NCBI GenBank assembly: GCA_030617525.1
Contig: JAUWVG010000018.1
Location: forward strand, 1-13,829
Direction: 5' to 3'
Length of the DNA: 13,829 nt
Origin: Candidatus Aminicenantota bacterium
Lineage (GTDB): Bacteria > Acidobacteriota > Aminicenantia > Aminicenantales > Aminicenantaceae
Below, in pieces: positions 1 to 7,214 of this stretch (position 1 is its first letter; each line of letters begins with the position of its first letter). The notes beneath the pieces are model-generated. The model was not told the origin of the DNA, made no database searches, and saw nothing but the letters and a program-made list of their open reading frames with translations. The position numbers were made by a program, and so were the translations under genes.

Positions 1-234
1 AAGGGTGGCTAGTTTTAAGATGTTTAAAGGATTGAAATAGCTTGAAATCCCTAATATCTTGACCGCAGCTCCCTTTTCCTTCAGTTCATCGGCTATGGAG
101 CCTCCTCGTGACAAACACCAGATATGGGATTCAAAGTTCCCCTTGTCTATACCCAGAGCAATATCTGCTATGACCTTCTCCGCTCCACCTACTTTGAGAT
201 CTTCAACCAGTTGAAGGACTTTTATCTTTTTCAT
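1..234 (-). CDS. Glycosyltransferase family 4, N-terminal part (gene runs off the left edge)
   Basis: An open frame reads leftward from an ATG at 234-232 to the window edge, giving 78 residues without a stop. It begins MKKIKVLQLVEDLKVGGAEK, followed by VIADIALGID. The beta strand followed by GGAE and a helix is the classic N-terminal acceptor-domain signature of GT-B fold GT4 glycosyltransferases, usually about 370-400 residues long. The nucleotide-sugar-binding half, with its E-x7-E motif, lies outside the window, so donor and linkage cannot be judged. It follows the CgeB-like gene by 29 bp and is the last visible gene of the leftward operon. No strong Shine-Dalgarno precedes the ATG; an A-rich GATAAG stretch is the nearest purine run. 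Likely role: cytoplasmic addition of a sugar to the lipid-linked repeat unit. The family call is fairly secure; the specific activity is unknown. Confidence 0.85.
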   Translation of the reverse strand, partial: MKKIKVLQLVEDLKVGGAEKVIADIALGIDKGNFESHIWCLSRGGSIADELKEKGAAVKILGISSYFNPLNILKLATL

Positions 235-263
235 TAGTTTTTACTTATCTTTGTATAGTTTTT

Positions 264-1274
264 TCACGTTTTTTGAAAATTTATTGTTTGAATCAGTTTT
301 TCTATCCTGTGGACAAAAGTATGATTTTGGACTGCTGCTTCATACCCTTGAAGGGCGATTTGTTCCCTTTTTTCCGTATGGTTCAAATAGTAATCAATCT
401 TTTTTCTGAGGTCCTTAGTGTCTTTGAAAACCGCCAAATGCTTCCCGTCTTCAAAAAGGGATGTGATATCTCGTTGAGCATCGACCAAAAGGAAACTTTT
501 GCAGGCAAGAGTCTCATAAACTTTGGGACTGGCTTGATAGCAGAGAGTTTTCCCATCTTGATAGTGAATGACCAAAATTATTTTGCTGCTGCACAAAATC
601 TTTGTCCATTCTTCCGGTTTAAGTTGAATGTCTATGGCTGAATGTCTCAATGAAGATCCATGAGGCAGTTTATCCCATCCAGGGCCCCAGATTTTAATGT
701 TAAAATCGTTTATGTCCTCGAAAATCTGATGTCGATTGGGATAGAATGAACCCACAAAAGTTATATCGCTGCCCCACTTTTTTTCCTCCTCCATTGTCAC
801 AGCAGCAGGCTTATGAAACTCAGGATCACAGGCAAAGGGAAGCCAGTGAGTGTTTTTTATGCCCGCTTTGGCCAGAAGTTCCTGTGCCTCAGTTCCACCG
901 CAAAAAATAAAATCATAGCTTGTGGCTACGTCTATGATAGGTTTAAAATCTATGGGTGGATCTATCGTCCAGAGGGCGGTCTTAATTCCCATGTCTTTGA
1001 TTTTTTCGACTGTCTCGGGCAATATTCGGTGTCCTCCGGTGACAAGACAGAGGTCCGGACAGTTGTGAGAAGCAAGAGAGAAAAAATTATTATTGAGTCT
1101 TTTTAAATCCCAGTTCTGTAATAATCGCACTTTTTTCCTTAGTCTTCCTGGAGTCATAAACGCCCGATCTTCAAAAGAGATAAGAGAATGTCCTAATCTC
1201 TTTATGGCCTTTTCCATGTACTCGGTTATCGTCACAAAATTGGGATTATGATATCCGGAAAAAAGGATTTTCAT
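264..1274 (-). CDS. CgeB-like glycosyltransferase (GT-B fold)
   Basis: This 336-residue protein resembles the CgeB/spore-maturation-protein family of GT-B glycosyltransferases. It opens with MKILFSGYHNPN and a helix, has an aspartate-proline-proline motif near residue 105 (ALWTIDPPIDF), then DFIFCGGTEAQELLAKAG around 121-138 and WLPFACDPEFH around 144-154. The donor-side signature is ASPKVYETLACKSFLLVD at about 248-265, where the family has a conserved arginine/lysine-x-x-E-x-x-A-C-G-type motif; here the usual glycine after the cysteine is lysine. It ends with the HTFVHRIEKLI segment (318-328) typical of the family. The length fits a complete, cytoplasmic enzyme without membrane segments. Its ATG overlaps the stop of the upstream GT4 gene (ATGA, 1271-1274), so translation is probably coupled. 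CgeB was named from Bacillus spore coats, but homologues are common in polysaccharide clusters. Donor and acceptor are unknown. Confidence 0.82.
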   Translation of the reverse strand: MKILFSGYHNPNFVTITEYMEKAIKRLGHSLISFEDRAFMTPGRLRKKVRLLQNWDLKRLNNNFFSLASHNCPDLCLVTGGHRILPETVEKIKDMGIKTALWTIDPPIDFKPIIDVATSYDFIFCGGTEAQELLAKAGIKNTHWLPFACDPEFHKPAAVTMEEEKKWGSDITFVGSFYPNRHQIFEDINDFNIKIWGPGWDKLPHGSSLRHSAIDIQLKPEEWTKILCSSKIILVIHYQDGKTLCYQASPKVYETLACKSFLLVDAQRDITSLFEDGKHLAVFKDTKDLRKKIDYYLNHTEKREQIALQGYEAAVQNHTFVHRIEKLIQTINFQKT

Positions 1275-2422
1275 CTTTCCCCCGCTTCTTTGTAGACATA
1301 AAGAGTCTCTCTAGCTGTCTTTTCCCAAGAGAAGAATTTGGACCGCTGTAAACCTTTAGCACTGAATTCTTGTCGTAAATGACTGTTTTCGATGAGTTTT
1401 GTCATTACATGAGAGATGTCTTCTACATCTTCAGGGTTGAAGAATATCCCTGCGTCTTGGACAACTTCTCTGAAAACAGGAATGTTGGAGGCAGCAAGAG
1501 GACACCCACAGGCCATGGCCTCAACGGCCGAAATTCCGAATCCTTCTAATAGAGAGGGGTAAATGAAGAATTCGGCTCCATTATAAAGATAGACGACATC
1601 TTCGTCTGAGACATAGCCCGTGAAAATAATCTCGTTGTCCAATCCCATTTGATGGACTTTGGGAAGCATCTTTTCGTATCCCCAACTTTGTTGTCCGACA
1701 AGCACCAGTTTGTGGGGAATTTTAAGAAACAATTTTACAGAGCCGAAGGCTTCAAGTAAACGAGGTAGATTCTTATTCCAATTGGCTCCTCCTGTATAGA
1801 GGATGTATTTTTCTTTAATACGGAGAGAGTTCAATCTCTGTTTTAGAAAAAGTTTATCTTCGACGGGATGGAAGATATCGCCGGCGGCTAAAGGAATGAC
1901 TCTTATTTTTTCTTTCTGGAACTGATATTCCTCTATGAGACAATTTTTTGCATAAGCCGAATCGGTTATGACGAAGGAGGCCTTCTTGGGGCCTTCATTT
2001 AACATATTGGAAATTCTTTCTATTCCTCGCCGATCATGTTCCAAAAAGCGGTATTTTTCTGGGGTGATCTGATGGATAGTGACAATCCAGGGGCATTTTT
2101 TTAGAGGAAGTGTCTCAACTCCAAAAGGTGAATGGAAAACATCGATTTTTTTGAGCATAGAATCTAGAGAAGGAAATTGGAATGTATTCCATAAAAAATT
2201 GAGTATTTTGTTCGGAATGTGAAACACTCTGTTTTCGACATTGGGAAGGCTGAATTCACTGATAATCGTGTTTCTCTTTTCTCTTTCCCGCAAAAAATTG
2301 TAATAAAGAACATACGTGTTTTCTTTATCCAGTTTGAGCAGGTTCTTTAAAAGATTGTAAGCATATTGAGCACCCCCTCTTCTGACACCGAGAATGAGGT
2401 TGGCATCGATTCCTATTCTCAT
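1271..2422 (-). CDS. Glycosyltransferase family 4 (mannosyltransferase-like)
   Basis: The 383-residue product is a GT-B fold, retaining GT4 glycosyltransferase. The N-terminal half has MRIGIDANLILGVRRGGAQ (residues 1-19), a glycine-rich acceptor-domain loop, and VFHSPFGVETLPL around 95-107. The C-terminal Rossmann half starts with KYILYTGGANWNKNLPRLLEAF (about 205-226, broken here only by numbering) and carries the donor-binding E-x7-E motif as E293 (LLEGFG) and E301 (VEAMACGCP). The C-terminal FFSWEKTARETLYVY segment (363-377) is typical of the GT4 subgroup that includes WbdB/MtfB-like mannosyltransferases, but donor specificity cannot be fixed from this. No membrane segment is evident, so it should act at the cytoplasmic face on the lipid-linked precursor. 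It shares ATGA overlaps with both neighbours (2419-2422 and 1271-1274), which places it firmly within the operon and suggests coupled translation. Confidence 0.92.
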   Translation of the reverse strand: MRIGIDANLILGVRRGGAQYAYNLLKNLLKLDKENTYVLYYNFLREREKRNTIISEFSLPNVENRVFHIPNKILNFLWNTFQFPSLDSMLKKIDVFHSPFGVETLPLKKCPWIVTIHQITPEKYRFLEHDRRGIERISNMLNEGPKKASFVITDSAYAKNCLIEEYQFQKEKIRVIPLAAGDIFHPVEDKLFLKQRLNSLRIKEKYILYTGGANWNKNLPRLLEAFGSVKLFLKIPHKLVLVGQQSWGYEKMLPKVHQMGLDNEIIFTGYVSDEDVVYLYNGAEFFIYPSLLEGFGISAVEAMACGCPLAASNIPVFREVVQDAGIFFNPEDVEDISHVMTKLIENSHLRQEFSAKGLQRSKFFSWEKTARETLYVYKEAGER

Positions 2423-3594
2423 TGGTTCAATCCCTTAAAAATTTCGAGAAGACTTTTAGTATGTTTATCTTTAGTAAAAAGATTTTTAAATTTTATTTCC
2501 GCATCCTCGCCCATTTGGGTAGCCTTTTCCTTATTAAAATAAAGAAATTTCATTTTTTCAGCTAGTTCGTTGATATTATTTCTTTCCACTAAAAAACCGT
2601 TGGCCCCATCTTCCAGCCAATCCGAAATTCCTCCGACATCAAAGGCAATGACTGGTTTTCTGTACGACATAGCTTCAATCCCCACGATCCCAAAAGGCTC
2701 TGGCCACAGGGACGGAACGATGAGTGCCAGACAGTTGAGGTAAAATTCATGTAATCTTTCCTGCGAACGCCAACCCAGAAACTCTATGCGGTGGCCCAAA
2801 TTATTTTGGGAAATCAGTTTTTCGATATCACTCTTGTAATCTCCTTCTCCGATGACGAGAAGTTTCAGTTCGTCCGGACATGCCTTCAATGCCATCAGCA
2901 GATGTTGGAGTCCCTTGGTCTCATGGATCCGGCCCACAAATAAAACAAAGTTTTTAAAATTGACGCGGTCGAAGTTTACGGGTTCTGTATAATAAGGTAT
3001 CACTTCTACACGATCCGGGGAAAATCCATTCTGGACGAGACAGGTTTTCATGTAAAAACTGGCCACAATCAGTTTGTCCAATTGTCTGCTGATCTTCAAC
3101 TGTTTTTTGTTAAATCTCCATTTTTTAAAAGCAATCCATGGATTGCGAGAGATACATCTGCTGGAGTAGGCGTTGAAAATACAGCGAAGACCTGCTGGAT
3201 AAGGGCAGATGATATCTTGTGAAGGAAGGATTTTTCGCCAGTTCAGACAGAAGAGGCTTAAATCATGAACAAATCTCACGACAGGTTTTTGCCGCGATAA
3301 AAAATGGACGACATAAGGATTCTTGACGTTTTGGACATAGATTATATCTGGATTTTCTTTCTGAACGATTGTATCCAATTTTTTTCCATCTCTTTTGTTG
3401 ATGGCATTTTCTTCACTGATAGCAGGGAAAAAATACTCTCTTCTTCCTTGAATCTTGAGAGTCTCTTGAGTTTCTTGCCCGTAGACGACACAAATTTCAT
3501 GGCCCAAGCTTTCTAGGTGTTCAGAAAGACTTAAGACATACTGTTCCGCACCTCCAAGGTATTGATAATAATCACAGACCATTAATATTTTCAT
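2419..3594 (-). CDS. Glycosyltransferase family 4
   Basis: This is a complete 391-residue GT4 enzyme. The N-terminus, MKILMVCDYYQYLGGAEQYV, holds the GGAE loop at residues 14-17. The middle contains HDLSLFC (110-116) followed by spaced cysteines at about 116, 130, 138 and 147, a cysteine-rich insertion seen in a subset of GT4 proteins and possibly metal-binding. The donor domain begins FVLFVGRIHETKGLQHLL (216-233) and carries the E-x7-E motif as E299 (PEPFG) and E307 (IEAMS), followed by KPVIAFDVGGISDWLEDG. It probably transfers one sugar of the repeat unit in the cytoplasm; donor and linkage are unknown. It overlaps the next gene by ATGA and follows the radical SAM gene with a 32-bp gap containing a 14-bp palindrome. 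The start was chosen because it gives the canonical beta-strand opening; no good Shine-Dalgarno precedes it. Confidence 0.92.
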   Translation of the reverse strand: MKILMVCDYYQYLGGAEQYVLSLSEHLESLGHEICVVYGQETQETLKIQGRREYFFPAISEENAINKRDGKKLDTIVQKENPDIIYVQNVKNPYVVHFLSRQKPVVRFVHDLSLFCLNWRKILPSQDIICPYPAGLRCIFNAYSSRCISRNPWIAFKKWRFNKKQLKISRQLDKLIVASFYMKTCLVQNGFSPDRVEVIPYYTEPVNFDRVNFKNFVLFVGRIHETKGLQHLLMALKACPDELKLLVIGEGDYKSDIEKLISQNNLGHRIEFLGWRSQERLHEFYLNCLALIVPSLWPEPFGIVGIEAMSYRKPVIAFDVGGISDWLEDGANGFLVERNNINELAEKMKFLYFNKEKATQMGEDAEIKFKNLFTKDKHTKSLLEIFKGLNQ

Positions 3595-3602
3595 TTTTTA
3601 TT

Positions 3603-3616
3603 GAGAAAATTTTCTC
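3603..3616. other. Perfect 14-bp palindrome in intergenic gap
   Basis: The sequence GAGAAAATTTTCTC is perfectly self-complementary and lies in the 32-bp gap between the radical SAM gene ending at 3627 and the GT4 gene starting at 3594. As RNA it would form only a five-pair, A/U-rich stem with an AAUU loop, and no U-run follows, so it is not a convincing terminator. It might be a weak hairpin occupying the ribosome-binding region of the GT4 gene, or chance in an A/T-rich gap. Confidence 0.35.
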
Positions 3617-3626
3617 TTGAACACTC

Positions 3627-5057
3627 TCATATTATCCATTTTTCAAACCATAATAAAATTCCTTTGAGGATCTCTTTAATTCGTTGGTTTGTCCCATATT
3701 TTTTTATTCTTTCCCTCCGTAAGCTTTTTCTCATTTGAACGGATTTGTTCACAAACCTGGATATTCTTTTTAATCTGTTTATGGACAAATGTTCATTTCG
3801 CATCACGGGGACATATCCTGTCATCTGATCAAGTTTTCTTTCTTCTATAAAATTGTTCTCTTCTGCCCATTGAAACAGGGGTGTTTCCGGGTAGGGGATA
3901 GCAAATGTGAATTGAATTTGTGAGCAGTCGTAGGTCTTGGCCATTCGAATCGTTTTAAGAAGGTCCCTTTTTTTGTCTCCGGGAAGTCCGATGATAAAAA
4001 AACAAAATGTGTGGATATTTAATTCTCTGCACAATTTGATAATCTTTAAGCTTTGTTTTGGATGCTGTGCCTTTCGTCCCATCCTGCTGAGAGTTTCCTC
4101 CGAGCTGCTTTCTATGCCCAAGTTTATCCCGCAGCATCCTGCATTCGCCATTCTCCTAATCAACTCTTCGTCTAAAGTATCAATTCTTGTCTCACAGCGC
4201 CAATGGAAATCGAGTTTTTTGGAAGTAATTCCCTGACAGATCTGGAGAATTCTTTTTTTATCCAGAGTGAATTCCGGATCTCGAAAAAGGATGTTTTTGA
4301 TCCCTAAGGTTTTAACGATAAAAGCCAATTCTTCAAGAACATTTTCAGGGGAGCGTTTCCGCCATTTTGATCCCTGGACCAGAGGATAAGGGCAGTAGCT
4401 GCATGAAAACGGACATCCCCGGGAAGTCAAAACAGGCAGGAATGGATTTTCGTCTGGAAATTGGGGATGGGACAAGATGTATGTTTTATAGGGCATCGAT
4501 TCCCATTCAGGCATTGGAAGTTGATCCAAATTTTGAATTGTCTCGCGGGGATTGTTCCGGATGATGTTTCCTTTCTTATCTCTGTACCAGATGCCTTCAG
4601 TTTCTGCTAATCCCTTCGTGAAAATATCCACGAATGTGAACTCAGGTTCACCCAACACTATGACGTCAATATAGTCCCTGTCTATCGTTGCCTGAAGATT
4701 CAGTGATACATAAGGACCGAAAATTATTATCCTGGTTTGGATTTCTTCCTTAATTTTCTTGGCTGTGTCCATATCGAAGGGGTAAGTCGGCAGAGATGTA
4801 CGCAAAGCCACTGTTACGGCTTGGCCTCCGGCCATTTTTTTTATCTCTGTCACAAGGTTTTTGACATCAAAATCTTGACCAAGACAGTCGATAACATGAA
4901 ATGAAATGCCTGCTTCTCTGAGACAGGCTGCTGTATAGGGAAGATCGATTGGAGGAACCTTGGCCCCACCTTTTTCGTACAGTTGACCTAATCCTCCCAT
5001 CATATCTTTGTTTGAAATTTTCCCGGGAGGATTGGGTGGATTCACTAAAAAAATCAT
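3627..5057 (-). CDS. B12-binding-type radical SAM enzyme 1
   Basis: The 476-residue protein has the two-part layout of cobalamin-binding-domain radical SAM proteins. Residues 1-150 form a Rossmann-like B12-binding-type region, beginning MIFLVNPPNP and ending with VIVLGEPEFTF (132-142). The radical SAM domain has TSRGCPFSCSYC with the [4Fe-4S] cysteines C215, C219 and C222 in CxxxCxxC spacing, then NILFRDPEFTLDKK, INLGIESSSEETLSRMGRK and FFIIGLPGD, the usual later strands of the barrel. The B12-type domain lacks a DxHxxG cobalamin motif, as in most of this class, and the typical GGxHxS loop is replaced by FGPYVS (113-118), so cobalamin binding is uncertain. Enzymes of this class perform methylation, cyclisation or other radical chemistry on unreactive carbon; the substrate here is unknown. 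It overlaps the SDR gene by ATGA. The C-terminus (about 430-476) is basic and lysine-rich. Confidence 0.9.
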   Translation of the reverse strand: MIFLVNPPNPPGKISNKDMMGGLGQLYEKGGAKVPPIDLPYTAACLREAGISFHVIDCLGQDFDVKNLVTEIKKMAGGQAVTVALRTSLPTYPFDMDTAKKIKEEIQTRIIIFGPYVSLNLQATIDRDYIDVIVLGEPEFTFVDIFTKGLAETEGIWYRDKKGNIIRNNPRETIQNLDQLPMPEWESMPYKTYILSHPQFPDENPFLPVLTSRGCPFSCSYCPYPLVQGSKWRKRSPENVLEELAFIVKTLGIKNILFRDPEFTLDKKRILQICQGITSKKLDFHWRCETRIDTLDEELIRRMANAGCCGINLGIESSSEETLSRMGRKAQHPKQSLKIIKLCRELNIHTFCFFIIGLPGDKKRDLLKTIRMAKTYDCSQIQFTFAIPYPETPLFQWAEENNFIEERKLDQMTGYVPVMRNEHLSINRLKRISRFVNKSVQMRKSLRRERIKKYGTNQRIKEILKGILLWFEKWII

Positions 5058-5836
5058 AGATATTTAATTGTCCTTTTTTCGACTTTTCTTTTTTTGTTTT
5101 CTCGCCGAAGGTGTCGATGAAAAAAATTTGAAGGTTTTAAACGAATTTCACAAACCTGTGACTTAGCGCCCGAATCGATAAGAAGTCCGACACGGTCTCC
5201 AATATCTTCAGGTCTGAGCATATTTGACTTATTGGTTAGGGAGGCATTGGTGTTGTTGGCAAATGTGGTGTCTACGACATCCGGACACACAGCAAAGACT
5301 CTAATGTTCGAGGGTTTTGCCTCCAGGGCCAAAACCTCACTTAAACCATTCACTCCAAATTTGGATGCGCAGTAGGCCCCACATTTTGAATATCCTCTTA
5401 ATCCACAAACAGAAGAGATATTGATTATTGAACCATTTTTCTGTCTCATCATTTGAGGCAGAACAGCTTTTGAACACAGATAGACGCTTTTCAAATTGAT
5501 GTCGATCATTTTTTGCCAATCATCCAATTTTGAATCGATAATCGAACCGAAGGTGCCAACTGCTGCATTGTTGACCAAGATATCAATCCGGCCAAATCGC
5601 TCCAGGGTGCGCGTGATCAATGTGTTGACGAGTTCGTTTTGAGAGACATCTGTTTGGACAGCGAGGCAGTCGATTTTGTGTTTTGAGCAGAGCCGGTCAA
5701 ATAGTTCGGCGATATCTTTTTCATTCCGCGAAACACCGACTAGATAAATCCCACGAGCCGCCAATGACTCAGCGATGGCTTTTCCAATCCCTTTAGTGAT
5801 TCCCGTGATGATTGCGACTCTTTGAATGCTTTTCAT
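5054..5836 (-). CDS. Short-chain dehydrogenase/reductase (SDR), classical type
   Basis: This 260-residue protein is a classical SDR with a Rossmann fold. The nucleotide-binding loop is TGITKGIG (11-18), the structural NNAAVG motif lies at 89-94, the active-site asparagine is in DINLKS (N114), and the catalytic triad is S142, Y155 and K159 (YCASK). The family's PG motif after the active site reads CPDVVDT (184-190), so the usual glycine is aspartate. Length is normal for the family, with an unusually basic tail from about residue 236 (HRHLRRENKKRKVEKR). By family it would use NAD(P)H to oxidise or reduce an alcohol/keto group, as in FabG-like or sugar-modifying enzymes; sequence alone does not decide. 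It lies 7 bp after radical SAM gene 2 and overlaps radical SAM gene 1, so the three probably act in one modification route. Confidence 0.92.
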   Translation of the reverse strand: MKSIQRVAIITGITKGIGKAIAESLAARGIYLVGVSRNEKDIAELFDRLCSKHKIDCLAVQTDVSQNELVNTLITRTLERFGRIDILVNNAAVGTFGSIIDSKLDDWQKMIDINLKSVYLCSKAVLPQMMRQKNGSIINISSVCGLRGYSKCGAYCASKFGVNGLSEVLALEAKPSNIRVFAVCPDVVDTTFANNTNASLTNKSNMLRPEDIGDRVGLLIDSGAKSQVCEIRLKPSNFFHRHLRRENKKRKVEKRTIKYL

Positions 5837-5843
5837 TTCTGGC

Positions 5844-7214
5844 CTAAAATACGATTTTGAAAATTCTTTTGAGCTGGTCGAAATTGAATGTCAACACAGT
5901 TCGAATGAGGAGTTTCAGCAGAGCTTTTCTGCTCATACACTTGAGGGCTAACTGTCTGAAGTACAGCAGTTCTTCTACGGTCATCTTTGTCCCGACGACG
6001 GGAATTTTGCTTGTGTCTTTGGGAAAAGCATAGTATTCACTCCAGGATATCCCTTTTTCGTTTATTTCCTGCATGTGGCTGTTATACAGGTCGGAGCCCG
6101 GATCGGGTCTTACAATCGTAAATTGAGAATACTTTGGTTTAATTTTTCTGGCCAATTTTATGGTCTGGATCACTGTTTCTTCTGTCTCTCCAGCATTGCC
6201 GAGCATAAAAAATCCGAATATTTCAATACCGGATTTTTTAGCTAACTCGGCAGCGTGAACATTTTGTTCGACAGTCTGTTTTTTTTGGATGGTATCCAAT
6301 ATGTTTTGAGAGCCGGATTCAAACCCATAGAAGACTATCCAACAGCCGGATTTTTTCATGTATTTAAGCATATCGGAATCAACCGTGTCCACTCTACTTA
6401 GTGCCTTCCAGTCAATCTTTAATCCTCTTTGAAGGATTTTTTCACATACGGAAATCACCCAGTCTTTTTTGAGCGTGAATAAATCATCGTAAAAGGAAAT
6501 TTCTTTCACTCCGTATTCATTGATCAAATGTTCTATCTCGTCCACGACTCTTTCCGGATCTCTCCTTCTATGATTTCTGCCAAAGACCGCTTTTTCCGAA
6601 CAGAATATGCAGTCAAAAGGGCATCCTCGGGATGCGATCAAATGAGTCGATGGGGGATGTTTCATGGGTCCCCAGCCGCGATATCTTTCCATTTTTAAAA
6701 GATCTCTGGCAGGAAAAGGCATTGAATTCAAATCAGAAATAGGGTTCCTATACTGATTCTTGTGTATTTGATTATTCTTTATGAAGATAATTCCTGGAAT
6801 GTCTTCCCAAGGCATGTCTCGGGCCAAATCTAGAAGTGTCAGTTCTCCTTCGCCAACTACGACAATATCAATACAATCCTTTCCTTCTTTTAAAGTCTGC
6901 TCGGGAAGGGAAGATGGATGTGCCCCTCCGGCGACAATAATAATTTTGCCGGATGCTTTTTTTATCGCTTCTGCTATTTTGTATACGTTTTCCATCTGGA
7001 TGGTTAAACCGCTTATGCCCACGACATCTGGATTTTTTGTGAGAACGTAATCGGAAATAATGTCCATTTTGTCTCTTTCCAAGTCTAAATCGACAATATC
7101 GACATCGATGTTTTTCTCTCTTAGAAATGATGCGATATAGGCGATACCTAATGGGGGTATGGAAGGCCTCTCAACAGCCGGAGTCGGGGGATTCAACAAG
7201 AGAATTTTTTTCAT
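5844..7214 (-). CDS. B12-binding-type radical SAM enzyme 2
   Basis: This 456-residue protein has a typical B12-binding domain followed by a radical SAM domain. The N-terminus MKKILLLNPPTP and PPLGIAYIASFLRE (20-33) open the Rossmann-like domain; PDVVGISGLTIQMEN, VAGGAHPSSLPE (94-105) and IVVVGEGELTLLDL (117-130) are canonical strands and loops of this class. The lower-ligand DxHxxG motif is absent, as in most class members. The radical SAM cysteines are C198, C202 and C205 in ASRGCPFDCIFC, followed by YDDLFTLKKDW, FYGFESGSQNILDTIQKK and FGFFMLGNAGETEE. It resembles the BchE/HpnJ-like group, which acts on lipids and other hydrophobic substrates, but its own substrate is unknown. The start overlaps the flippase stop by ATGA (7211-7214), tying it to the operon. 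It is not a close duplicate of enzyme 1; the two have different B12-domain loops and C-termini. Confidence 0.92.
   Translation of the reverse strand: MKKILLLNPPTPAVERPSIPPLGIAYIASFLREKNIDVDIVDLDLERDKMDIISDYVLTKNPDVVGISGLTIQMENVYKIAEAIKKASGKIIIVAGGAHPSSLPEQTLKEGKDCIDIVVVGEGELTLLDLARDMPWEDIPGIIFIKNNQIHKNQYRNPISDLNSMPFPARDLLKMERYRGWGPMKHPPSTHLIASRGCPFDCIFCSEKAVFGRNHRRRDPERVVDEIEHLINEYGVKEISFYDDLFTLKKDWVISVCEKILQRGLKIDWKALSRVDTVDSDMLKYMKKSGCWIVFYGFESGSQNILDTIQKKQTVEQNVHAAELAKKSGIEIFGFFMLGNAGETEETVIQTIKLARKIKPKYSQFTIVRPDPGSDLYNSHMQEINEKGISWSEYYAFPKDTSKIPVVGTKMTVEELLYFRQLALKCMSRKALLKLLIRTVLTFNFDQLKRIFKIVF

Noticed and set aside
273..1106. Rightward open frames of 122 and 97 codons opposite the CgeB-like gene
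   Set aside because: They are antisense shadows of a gene with clear family motifs, show no recognisable domain, and lack ribosome-binding sites.
3603..3616. Intrinsic terminator at the 14-bp palindrome
   Set aside because: The stem is short and A/U-rich and no U-tract follows; downstream genes continue in the same direction with ATGA overlaps.
5844..7214. Radical SAM enzyme 2 as a recent duplicate of enzyme 1
   Set aside because: Only class-level motifs are shared; N-terminal loops, spacing to the cysteine cluster and C-termini differ widely.
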